Assembly: GCA_016935615.1 (NCBI GenBank)
Contig: JAFGQO010000054.1
Span: 1 to 59,490 of the forward strand
Direction: 5' to 3'
Source: Bacteroidales bacterium
GTDB taxonomy: Bacteria > Bacteroidota > Bacteroidia > Bacteroidales > UBA10428
DNA length: 59,490 nucleotides
Numbering within the stretch: position 1 is the stretch's first letter; the number at the start of each line of letters is the position of its first letter. Made by a program: the position numbers and the translations under genes. This document shows positions 28,967 through 36,666 of this stretch, in pieces. The notes beneath the pieces are model-generated. The model worked only from the letters and a program-made list of their open reading frames with translations. It was not told where the DNA came from and made no database searches.

Positions 28967-29401
28967 TTAAAGTTCATCTGCAATGGATTCAATTTCAATA
29001 TCCTCATCCAATAAATACCGAATAATTTCATCCTTATATGTCGGATCTGAGCCATAATCGTAAACCATTTCTTCGGCTTCCTGTCTTTCAGTATAATTCT
29101 CTATTATATACATTTCATCAAGGTCATAAATGTCATCTTCAAATGCCAATGCTATTTCTGAGTTTAACAGAGCTGTTTCACTGTGTTTATTCCCTGATAT
29201 TTTATAAAAAACCAGAATTGCCAATACAATTGCAGCTACTGATGCAACTGAATATATATAGGGTTTAAGAGAGTAGTATAATGATCTTTTTTTAGCATCT
29301 TTCTGCTCACCAAGTTTATCCTGTAAACGAGATAAAAATTCGTCAAAATATCCATCCGGAACTGCAAAAGGATTTTGTTTCTTAATCTCAGACAGTTTCA
29401 T
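28967..29401 (-). CDS. Membrane anti-sigma-factor-like protein
   Basis: A 144-aa protein with a cytoplasmic N-terminus, one membrane helix (about residues 49-66, VASVAAIVLAILVFYKI) and a short acidic periplasmic tail. The N-terminus has the NPFAVPDGYFDEF motif found in many Bacteroidota proteins encoded beside ECF sigma factors and thought to be anti-sigma or regulatory partners. It lies 66 nt downstream of the sigma gene. Zinc-binding ZAS cysteines are absent, so it would not be a classical ZAS anti-sigma protein. Confidence 0.75.
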   Translation of the reverse strand: MKLSEIKKQNPFAVPDGYFDEFLSRLQDKLGEQKDAKKRSLYYSLKPYIYSVASVAAIVLAILVFYKISGNKHSETALLNSEIALAFEDDIYDLDEMYIIENYTERQEAEEMVYDYGSDPTYKDEIIRYLLDEDIEIESIADEL

Positions 29402-29467
29402 TGGTATTTAATTTTATTGACATTGTCATTTGCTTCCTTCAGTTTGACTGTTAAAATTAGAAAAGGT

Positions 29468-30028
29468 TTATTCGTTCATAAGAAATTTTTCTACTTTTTT
29501 TACTGCATGATGATATGATGCTTTCAGGGAACCCACTGAAATATTAAGTATCCCTGCTATTGTCTCATACTTCATTTCATCATAATACCTCATTAAAAAA
29601 ACTATTCTCTGCTTTTCAGGCAAGGTGAGAATTGCTTTCTGGAGTTTCTTCTGGATCTGATCTCCATTAAAATATTCATCACTTTCAAGTTTCCTTTCCA
29701 AACCGTATTCAACATCCGTCAAAGGCACAAAATACCTTTTTTTTTTCTTTCTTAAAAAACTCAGAGCCTCGTTCGTTGCAATTCTGTATAGCCAGGTAAA
29801 AAGACCTGCATCTTCTCTGAAACTCTTTAAACCATTCCAGGCTTTAATAAATGTGTTCTGCAGCGTATCATCGGTATCATCATGATCAATAATCAGCTTT
29901 CTTATATGCCAGTACAGACGTTCCTGATACCTTTTTACAATAAGGTTAAAGGCATAATCACTTTTTTCCGGCTCATGAAATAACCGTATGAGTTCAGAAT
30001 CAGAATATTCTCCCTTCCTGTTAGCCAT
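29468..30028 (-). CDS. ECF-type RNA polymerase sigma factor
   Basis: Directs RNA polymerase to a small regulon, usually in answer to an envelope signal. The 186-aa protein has a sigma-2 region (YQERLYWHIRKLIIDHDDTDDTLQNTFIKAWNGL) and a sigma-4 region with the helix-turn-helix (LPEKQRIVFLMRYYDEMKYETIAGILNISVGSLKASYHHAVKKV). The linker between is short, as in ECF factors. I start at ATG 30028, five codons inside a TTG-initiated frame. It heads a three-gene operon with an anti-sigma-like membrane protein and a Spy-like periplasmic protein. Confidence 0.92.
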   Translation of the reverse strand: MANRKGEYSDSELIRLFHEPEKSDYAFNLIVKRYQERLYWHIRKLIIDHDDTDDTLQNTFIKAWNGLKSFREDAGLFTWLYRIATNEALSFLRKKKKRYFVPLTDVEYGLERKLESDEYFNGDQIQKKLQKAILTLPEKQRIVFLMRYYDEMKYETIAGILNISVGSLKASYHHAVKKVEKFLMNE

Positions 30029-30210
30029 TCCTGTTATCGACAAAAGGTATTTTTACAGTGTTTGATGAAAATTATACAAAAAGGTTTAATCCTTTTCAAT
30101 ATCAAATGATATTCAGATAAGTAAATTTATATACTTTACCATGAGTTCGAAATAAAAAATGGGAATCTTCCATGAATATGCAATGTATTTGAATGTCTGT
30201 TTGGCGTAAA

Positions 30211-30241
30211 CAAAATTATCGCATCTGCAATGTTATTCAGA
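30211..30241 (-). promoter_or_regulatory. Promoter candidate for the ECF sigma operon
   Basis: On the minus strand: TCTG (30241-30238, three of four TTTG matches), exactly 19 nt, then TAATTTTG (30218-30211), a full -7 match. It would give a leader of about 180 nt to the sigma gene. The remaining sequence in the 328-nt gap 30029-30356 shows no gene and no other clear signal. Confidence 0.4.
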
Positions 30242-30356
30242 TGATTTGACATCGTATGCGACAAAAACACAAGTATATTTTAACCTGTCCTATTTGTAAA
30301 TTCACAGTTTGATCTTCGCCAAAGCAGGTTATCCCGATTCTCTTTTATTCTATAAA

Positions 30357-30995
30357 TCAATCGATTTCATCCAATTTTTCAATGGCCCGCAAATGATCAA
30401 CATTTCCCCATTCTTCGAGTATCCACTGTTTATTCTTCACTGAAAATACATTGATAGAAGCATTGTTAATTGTAAAATTCCTGATTCCTGATAACGGATA
30501 ATTAAAAACCATTCGTATCATACAATCAAGAACGCCTCCATGTGTAATTATCAGTATCTTTTCCCCCTTATGGATACTTATTATCCTGTTTAATCCTTGT
30601 GTAACCCGGTCATAGAATTCTGTGAGACTCTCACCGTTTTCTATTGCATAACTGACCTTTCTTTTCATGTAACCAGATATAACATCAGGATATTTTTCTG
30701 ATATTTCCTCCCTGGTAAGACCTTCCATAATTCCAAAATTTCGTTCTCTTAACGTTTGGTCCCGAATAATATTCAACCTGGTTTTGGAAGCAATGATTTC
30801 AGCTGTTTTTATTGCCCTTCCCAAATCACTTGAAATTATTATATCAAATTTCCTTTTGCATAATTTCCCGGCCACCAGTTCTGCCTGTTTTAACCCTTTG
30901 GATGTTAAATTGCTGTCCTTTACTCCCTGCAACCGCATTGCAACATTCCATTCAGTCTCCCCATGCCTGATCAATGTAATCCATGTCTTTTCCAT
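30357..30995 (-). CDS. Histidine phosphatase family protein
   Basis: A 212-aa phosphatase or mutase of the phosphoglycerate mutase-like superfamily. The phosphohistidine motif is LIRHGETEWN with catalytic His11, and the second catalytic histidine sits in ILIITHGGVLD. Further family marks are LTSKGLKQAELVA and the acidic RERNFGIMEG. It could be an alpha-ribazole phosphatase, a broad phosphatase or a phosphoglycerate mutase; nothing in the sequence or neighbourhood separates these. Confidence 0.9.
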   Translation of the reverse strand: MEKTWITLIRHGETEWNVAMRLQGVKDSNLTSKGLKQAELVAGKLCKRKFDIIISSDLGRAIKTAEIIASKTRLNIIRDQTLRERNFGIMEGLTREEISEKYPDVISGYMKRKVSYAIENGESLTEFYDRVTQGLNRIISIHKGEKILIITHGGVLDCMIRMVFNYPLSGIRNFTINNASINVFSVKNKQWILEEWGNVDHLRAIEKLDEID

Positions 30996-31045
30996 TGAAT
31001 ACTATTTGATTAATTTAAATCTAAGTGTAATGTTTTAATTATCTG

Positions 31046-32515
31046 CTATTTACGTTTATTTCTCTTTAGTGATTTTTTTGGATCATTGTATTTTCTGATT
31101 TTATAATTCAGATAACCAATTGCAATTGCCACAACAGGATTTATCAGATTGAAGAAACAGTATGGCAAATAAGTAAATGTTGATACTCCAAGTACTCTGG
31201 ATTGAGTTGCTCCGCATGTATTCCAGGGTACCAGAACCGATGTCAATGTTCCCCCGTCTTCAAGTGTTCTGCTCAGAACTTCCGGTTTCAACCCTCTTTT
31301 TCTGTAAATATCAGAATACATCCTGCCCGGAACAACAATTGAAATGTATTGATCGGATGCTGTGATATTGAAAAATATTGATGTGAAAATTGTTGACATA
31401 ATCAATGATCCTGTTGATTTAACTTTCCTGATTATCGTTTCTGTAATACGCGATAAAAAACCTGCTGCTTCCATAGAACCACCGAAAACCATTGCAGATA
31501 ATATAAGCCAAACAGTATTTAGCATACCCTTCATGCCGCTGGTAGAAAAAAGTTCATTGACAATCACATTATCTGATGCAATATTTATATCTCCAAACAT
31601 GGCCTGCATAAATGCTTTGTAAGATTGAATCATATAAGGTGCATGCATTTGTGCAATTTCTCTGATTTGCTGAGGTTGAAAGATAACAGCAAATATGCCT
31701 CCCAGCAATGTTCCAATTAAAAGTGAAGGCAGCGGAGGTGTTTTTTTAATAATTACAACAATTAATAATACAGGAACCAGCAATAATACGGGAGAGATAT
31801 AAAAATCCCTGTCAATAGCCATCAGTACTCCTTCTATATTTGCCACATCATTGTTGTAATCATATACAAACCCTGTTGTGAGAAAAATCAGGATGGCCAA
31901 TACAATGGATGGACCGGTTGTAATGACCATATACCTGATATGAGTAAACAGGTCAGTTCCTGCAACGGCAGGTGCCAGATTTGTTGTATCAGACAACGGC
32001 GACATCTTGTCTCCAAAATATGCGCCTGAAATGATTGCTCCGGCTACCATTCCTTCATGTATTCCCAAAGTTTTTCCAATTCCAAGAAGAGCAACACCAA
32101 TGGTAGCAATGGTAGTCCACGATGATCCAGTGGCAAGAGAAACAAGTCCGCAAACTACAATTGCTGTTACAAGAAAAACTTTGGGATGAATAATTTTCAA
32201 ACCATAATATATCATTGCCGGTACAACACCACTGATAAGCCATGTGCCTGCAAGAGAACCTATAAGAAGCAGAATTAGCATGGCTGGCATGGCTTTACCG
32301 ATATTCTGCAATATTGAATCACTGATTCTGATCCAATTGATCCTGAAGCGAATTGCAATTAACGAAGCTAGTGATGCAGCGAGCAACAGAATAATTTGAT
32401 TTGATCCGTCAAGTGTTTTTTCTTTGAAAATCAGAACATTGGCTGTAAGAAAAACGATCAGAAAAATAACCGGCAGAAATGAAACCAGCAACGAAGGTCT
32501 TTTTGAAATGTCCAT
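31046..32515 (-). CDS. nhaC: Na+/H+ antiporter NhaC
   Basis: Exports Na+ against H+ across the inner membrane. The 489-aa protein has about eleven to twelve hydrophobic helices. The conserved NhaC segment AIISGAYFGDKMSPLSDTTNLAPA is near residue 160, and VLVPWNTCGA is near residue 430. I begin at ATG 32515 instead of the TTG one codon upstream. With Nqr in the same window, the organism clearly invests in sodium cycling. It is encoded on the same strand as, and 50 nt upstream of, the histidine phosphatase gene. Confidence 0.93.
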   Translation of the reverse strand: MDISKRPSLLVSFLPVIFLIVFLTANVLIFKEKTLDGSNQIILLLAASLASLIAIRFRINWIRISDSILQNIGKAMPAMLILLLIGSLAGTWLISGVVPAMIYYGLKIIHPKVFLVTAIVVCGLVSLATGSSWTTIATIGVALLGIGKTLGIHEGMVAGAIISGAYFGDKMSPLSDTTNLAPAVAGTDLFTHIRYMVITTGPSIVLAILIFLTTGFVYDYNNDVANIEGVLMAIDRDFYISPVLLLVPVLLIVVIIKKTPPLPSLLIGTLLGGIFAVIFQPQQIREIAQMHAPYMIQSYKAFMQAMFGDINIASDNVIVNELFSTSGMKGMLNTVWLILSAMVFGGSMEAAGFLSRITETIIRKVKSTGSLIMSTIFTSIFFNITASDQYISIVVPGRMYSDIYRKRGLKPEVLSRTLEDGGTLTSVLVPWNTCGATQSRVLGVSTFTYLPYCFFNLINPVVAIAIGYLNYKIRKYNDPKKSLKRNKRK

Positions 32516-32640
32516 CAATTATAAAATAAATTACGTACATTTCAAAGAACGTGTTTTTGCTAGAAAAATCCTAAAATAGAAGTGTAGTATTTCAATTATA
32601 CATGCTTTAGAACAGTATGATTTTCCAGAGCTTTTACCTT

Positions 32641-32900
32641 CTGCCGCTGATATCAAATCCCGATAGGGATTGAATTTAAATCCCTGAATGCGAAATTCGT
32701 AAAACGAATGAAACTCCCCGCCATGCTCCGTCGCACGCTGTCGCTGAAGTTTTAGCGTAGGCGCCAGAAGCTATGGCGCAAGCGACAAGCAGACGGGGTA
32801 TCTTCATTTGGTTTTTATCAAAACCGTCTCAAGAGGTGGCGTATTTACCCTCGCTCCCGCTTTCAGCGGCATTAAAAAAACCAAAACAATCCATTCAGGC
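32641..32900. repeat. Nested palindromic intergenic element (REP-like)
   Basis: The 530-nt gap 32516-33045 holds no gene but has an unusual structure. Nested inverted repeats run from aatgaa (32707-32712)/ttcatt (32803-32808) through ccccg (32716-32720)/cgggg (32794-32798) and tgtcgct (32739-32745)/agcgaca (32781-32787) to gcgcc (32761-32765)/ggcgc (32775-32779), a potential 102-nt stem-loop. Just before it, aatccc/gggatt (32656-32661/32666-32671) forms a small hairpin with a 4-nt loop. It is much more GC-rich than its AT-rich surroundings and resembles the element at 945-1436 in style. Confidence 0.65.
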
Positions 32901-33045
32901 ATGGCGGCATGATATAAATACCTATAATATTTACAATAAAATACTATAATTATAACATATCAAAGAAATAATACACAATGAATTAATTATTTTTGTAATT
33001 TGTATATAGCAATGCCTGTCATAATCCTGCATAATACATTTTAGT

Positions 33046-33633
33046 ATGGTATTAAATTATAATTTTTTTGAGCCGGACGAAAATCAGGAACCACAAAAAG
33101 GGAAAGTGCTGTTAAGTGAACCTTTTTTGTTGGATAATTATTTTAAGCGTTCTATTGTACTGATAACAGAGTACAATGAAAATGGCACCATTGGTTTTGT
33201 GTTAAACAAACCTGTTGATGTGAATATTAATGAGGTAGTTGAGAATTTTCCAAAAATTGATGCCGATGTCGCACTTGGAGGTCCGGTTAGCACAAATTCG
33301 TTGCATTACCTTCATACATTGGGAGATATAATACCTCAGAGTGTTCATGTTCTGGGAAACATATACTGGGGAGGTGATTTTGAAGTTGTTGAAAGATTAA
33401 TTTCGTCAGGAAATATTGATAAAGGACAAATCCGCTTTTTTCTTGGATATTCCGGGTGGTCACCGAATCAATTAGAAGATGAGCTTGCGGAAAATGCATG
33501 GGTTGTAGGTGATATTTCTCCGGATGAAGTTATGATGCCTATGAACAAACATTTCTGGACAAAAACATTACAGCGCATGGGTAAAAAATACGAAATGTGG
33601 GCAAATTTCCCGGAAAATCCGGAAATGAATTAA
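33046..33633 (+). CDS. YqgE/AlgH family protein
   Basis: A 195-aa cytoplasmic protein of the widespread YqgE/AlgH family, whose biochemical role is not settled. Family marks are KGKVLLSEPFLLDNYFKRSIVLI near the start, TIGFVLNKPVDV, the glycine-rich ALGGPVS, and RFFLGYSGWSPNQLEDEL near residue 130. Length is typical. It is monocistronic and runs tail to tail into the aminotransferase gene: the two stop codons share bases at 33630-33633. Confidence 0.92.
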   Translation: MVLNYNFFEPDENQEPQKGKVLLSEPFLLDNYFKRSIVLITEYNENGTIGFVLNKPVDVNINEVVENFPKIDADVALGGPVSTNSLHYLHTLGDIIPQSVHVLGNIYWGGDFEVVERLISSGNIDKGQIRFFLGYSGWSPNQLEDELAENAWVVGDISPDEVMMPMNKHFWTKTLQRMGKKYEMWANFPENPEMN

Positions 33634-34481
33634 TTCTCAAAAGCTTTTCTATTCAATTCAGCCAGTAATTTTCTTGTTACAAAATTAAAATATCTTCTGT
33701 CTCCATATGCTCCAATCCACCTGATCCCCTGAATTGTATTTGTAATAAAAATTTCATCCGCTTCAATCAAATCTTTCTTTAGTATGGTACATTCTTTAAT
33801 ACTGAAGTTTGACGAGGAAGCGATTTCAATTATAACTTCTCTCATAATTCCTGAAATACAACCTTCTGACAAAGGAGGTGTTATAATTTCTTTCTCAAAA
33901 ACAAGGAACAGATTTGAACTAATGCATTCAGCTATACGCTTGTACTCATTCAGAATAATACATTCGTCCAGACTATTATCCCTGCGATATAAACCTGCCA
34001 GAATATATACCAAAGCATTATTGGTCTTTAAATTTGATAACCTGTTAACAGGCTTATAAAGCTCATTGAAAATATCTATTGTCAGACCTTTTGGATTTAA
34101 TTCATACATCTCATTTTCAAGAGCCGAAGCTTCAAGCATCCAGGAGACGGAGTTTTTTTCAGGAGTATACAAACCACCCTGATCCCGATATACGGTAAGC
34201 CTTAGTCGCGCACCTTTAAAAATCCTGTTCTTATTCAAAAGCTTCTCAATATAATTCCGGATTATTTCAAGTGTCAAATCATTTCCTGCATTCATCTTTA
34301 ACACGCTCATACCATATGATAACCTGCGCCAGTGACGATCTATAAATTGAGGTTCTGTTCCCAGACAATGTATGGTTTCAAATAAAGCATCTCCATAACA
34401 AAAAGCCCTGTTGTCATGTCTCAAACTGTTTTCATCGCTTAATAAAAACTTACCGTTATGACAAATAAATCCGGAATACAT
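33630..34481 (-). CDS. Class IV PLP-dependent aminotransferase
   Basis: A PLP enzyme of the branched-chain/D-amino-acid aminotransferase and 4-amino-4-deoxychorismate lyase family. The start MYSGFICHNGKFL matches the family's FxNGxF opening, followed by FCYGDALFETIHC and RLRLTVYRDQGGLY. The PLP lysine lies in SNLKTNNALVYILAG, then DECIILNEYKRIAECISSNLFLVF and SEGCISGIMREVIIE. Sequence alone does not separate BCAT, D-AAT and PabC; the last two are favoured by size. The start is ATG 34481, not the TTG at 34502. It lies 26 nt after the rhomboid gene. Confidence 0.88.
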   Translation of the reverse strand: MYSGFICHNGKFLLSDENSLRHDNRAFCYGDALFETIHCLGTEPQFIDRHWRRLSYGMSVLKMNAGNDLTLEIIRNYIEKLLNKNRIFKGARLRLTVYRDQGGLYTPEKNSVSWMLEASALENEMYELNPKGLTIDIFNELYKPVNRLSNLKTNNALVYILAGLYRRDNSLDECIILNEYKRIAECISSNLFLVFEKEIITPPLSEGCISGIMREVIIEIASSSNFSIKECTILKKDLIEADEIFITNTIQGIRWIGAYGDRRYFNFVTRKLLAELNRKAFEN

Positions 34482-34507
34482 AAAGTATAAGTATATCAGC
34501 AATCAGT

Positions 34508-35125
34508 TTATAAAATACCAAGTTGTGAAAGAAAAAATTTAAATAAGCTGAAATCAATAAACAGTGGGAAGACAAAACCAAAAACAGCACCAAGAAAATG
34601 TGCATCGTGGTTAATATTATCACCTCCCCTACGCGACATATACTGAGCGTACAAAAGGTATAGTATGGCAAATATTATTCCGGGAATGCCAATTAAACCA
34701 TAGAGATATAACTTTTGCCAGGGCTCAAAAAAAATGCTGAAAAAAACAACTGCTGATACAGCACCCGACGCGCCAACCGAATTATACATCGGATCATCCC
34801 TAAATTTAATCAAACTGATGGTTGATGCAAAAACGATTGCCGATAAATACAAAATCAAATAAACCGGCAAGGGGAATTTGATCATATCCTGGGCAGCAAG
34901 GATTTTTAATGTTTGTTCTACATATACACCAAAAAAATACAAAACAAGCATATTGACAATTAAATGCCACCAGTTTGCATGCACAAAACCATGAGTCAGT
35001 AACCGGTAGTATTCTTTCCTGTGATATATCTGGTAAGCATTAAACTGAAGGCGATAAAACAAAGATTTATTGCTTAAAGCCAGTACAGATACCAAAGAGG
35101 TAATTGCTATTAATACTAATGTCAT
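34508..35125 (-). CDS. Rhomboid family intramembrane serine protease
   Basis: Cleaves membrane proteins within the bilayer. The 205-aa protein has six hydrophobic helices. The catalytic dyad is Ser120 (VGASGAVSA, the GxSG motif) and His176 (DAHFLGAVFG, the AHxxG motif). The HxxxN oxyanion motif HGFVHANWWHLIVNML is at residues 45-60. This is the compact six-helix bacterial form, without extra domains. It starts 4 nt after the holA stop. Confidence 0.92.
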   Translation of the reverse strand: MTLVLIAITSLVSVLALSNKSLFYRLQFNAYQIYHRKEYYRLLTHGFVHANWWHLIVNMLVLYFFGVYVEQTLKILAAQDMIKFPLPVYLILYLSAIVFASTISLIKFRDDPMYNSVGASGAVSAVVFFSIFFEPWQKLYLYGLIGIPGIIFAILYLLYAQYMSRRGGDNINHDAHFLGAVFGFVFPLFIDFSLFKFFLSQLGIL

Positions 35126-35129
35126 GTTT

Positions 35130-36137
35130 TCAATTCAATTTAAGTATTTTATAAATCAATTCTTTCAATAGATCATGTGGAGTGCCTGATAAATTTCCAA
35201 CACCTTTCGATTTTAAATCGTATTCTCTGAGCAGATGAATAATGCCTGCGGTTTTTGCCGGATTGAAAACCTGCGCCGCTTTTTGATATTCTGAAATAAA
35301 GTATGGATGAATTTTTAATTTCCCGGAAATATTTTGTTTCGATTTGTCTTTCATAACAGCATATAGAAAAACCTTGCTAAAGAAGAAATATAGGGATGTA
35401 ATAGTAACAGTTATCGGGTTACTTTTCTGATTGTGTCCAAAGTATTCTGCAATTTGAAAAGCTTTTAGTGCGTCTCTTTCCACTAATGCTTTCTGCAATT
35501 CAATTGTATTGTAATCTTTACTGATGCCTATGTTCTCTTCAATTGATCTGATCGATATTTGCTTTTCATTATCCGGAAGAGCAATCATCAGCTTTTCAAG
35601 CTCCATTTCAATTTTTTCCAGATCACTCCCTAAATACTGAGTTAACAATAGTGATGCCTGAGGTTGTATAGAATACCCCTTTTCCTTTAAATGCTGGTTA
35701 ATCCAGCCGGGAATTTTATCTTCATAAAGTCTTTTGGATTCAAAAACAACCCCGGCCTTTTCAAATTCCTTATAAAGTTTCTTCCTTTTATCAAAACTTT
35801 TATATTTATAACCCAAAACCAGAATTGTTGATTTTAAAGGATTGGAGACATAGTAAATAAGATCATTAAAGCTTCCTAAATTCTGAGCTTCCCGAACAAC
35901 AACAACATGATATTCCGATACCATCGGAAATCTTTTGGCTGCATTTATCACAGCAGCCGCATCATAATCTTTACCATACATTATAGTCAAATTAAACGCT
36001 TTCTCCTCTTCCTTCAGAACATTCTCTGAAATATATTCACAAATCCTGTCAATATAATATGGCTCATCGCCCATAAGCAGATATACAGGAACAAATTTTT
36101 TGTTCTTAAGATCCTTTATGATTTGTTCATAAGTCAT
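35130..36137 (-). CDS. holA: DNA polymerase III subunit delta
   Basis: The clamp-loader subunit that opens the beta sliding clamp at the replication fork. The 335-aa protein starts with the family segment PVYLLMGDEPYYIDRICEYI, followed by FNLTIMYGKDYDAAAVINAAKRFPM, VVVREAQNL, the STILVLGYKYKSFDKRKKLYKEFEK region, and SLLLTQYLGSDLEKIEMELEKLMIAL before the C-terminal helical collar domain. Length and order are typical. It is divergent from the small HSDR_N gene. Confidence 0.93.
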   Translation of the reverse strand: MTYEQIIKDLKNKKFVPVYLLMGDEPYYIDRICEYISENVLKEEEKAFNLTIMYGKDYDAAAVINAAKRFPMVSEYHVVVVREAQNLGSFNDLIYYVSNPLKSTILVLGYKYKSFDKRKKLYKEFEKAGVVFESKRLYEDKIPGWINQHLKEKGYSIQPQASLLLTQYLGSDLEKIEMELEKLMIALPDNEKQISIRSIEENIGISKDYNTIELQKALVERDALKAFQIAEYFGHNQKSNPITVTITSLYFFFSKVFLYAVMKDKSKQNISGKLKIHPYFISEYQKAAQVFNPAKTAGIIHLLREYDLKSKGVGNLSGTPHDLLKELIYKILKLN

Positions 36138-36216
36138 AGAATACTTTTCAATCTGGCTAAAAATAGAAAAAGATTATTAATTTGCCTTTGCGAATTACAA
36201 ATATCAACAATCTATT

Positions 36217-36666
36217 ATGAAGAAGCTTAATCTTCCGGAATATTCGTTTAAGATTACTTCTGAAGACACCAGGTTGTTTATATACGATACTTTCAGAAAA
36301 AAAAAGGTGTTGCTTACTCCGGAGGAATGGGTCAGGCAAAATATCCTGATGTTTCTGGTACGGGAAAAAAAATATCCTGCGTCTCTCATTTCAATTGAAT
36401 CAGGGATCAAAGTCAACCGATTAATGAAACGATATGATGCCCTTGTATATAACCTGCATGGAAATCCGGTGATGTTAATTGAATGTAAAGCTCCCGGGGT
36501 TGGTATCCATCAGGATACATTTGATCAGATATCATCCTATAATCTTTCCGTTACCGCAAAATTTCTTTTGGTAAGCAATGGGATTAAACATTATTGCTGC
36601 AGATTGAATAAAACCGGGAATTCTTACGATTTTCTGGAAGAGATCCCTTTCTTTCATGAATTATGA
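36217..36666 (+). CDS. HSDR_N-type PD-(D/E)xK nuclease-like protein, solitary
   Basis: A 149-aa protein matching the type I restriction enzyme R-subunit N-terminal (HSDR_N_2) family. The nuclease core is RYDALVYNLHGNPVMLIECKAP, with Asp in the first strand and the E-x-K pair in the second; NILMFLVREKKYP is upstream. No helicase, methylase or specificity subunit is nearby, so it is unlikely to act as a restriction enzyme. Proteins of this kind often lie next to holA in Bacteroidota, suggesting a replication or repair role (inference). Its stop overlaps the end of the Wzc gene by 6 nt, tail to tail. Confidence 0.82.
   Translation: MKKLNLPEYSFKITSEDTRLFIYDTFRKKKVLLTPEEWVRQNILMFLVREKKYPASLISIESGIKVNRLMKRYDALVYNLHGNPVMLIECKAPGVGIHQDTFDQISSYNLSVTAKFLLVSNGIKHYCCRLNKTGNSYDFLEEIPFFHEL

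Noticed and set aside
28957-29055. N-terminal extension of the Spy-like protein up to 29055
   Set aside because: It would overlap the anti-sigma-like gene and put the signal peptide in the middle of the protein; ATG 28956 gives a normal exported protein.
36217-36666. A type I restriction system
   Set aside because: Only a small HSDR_N-like protein is present; no helicase part, HsdM or HsdS gene is found.
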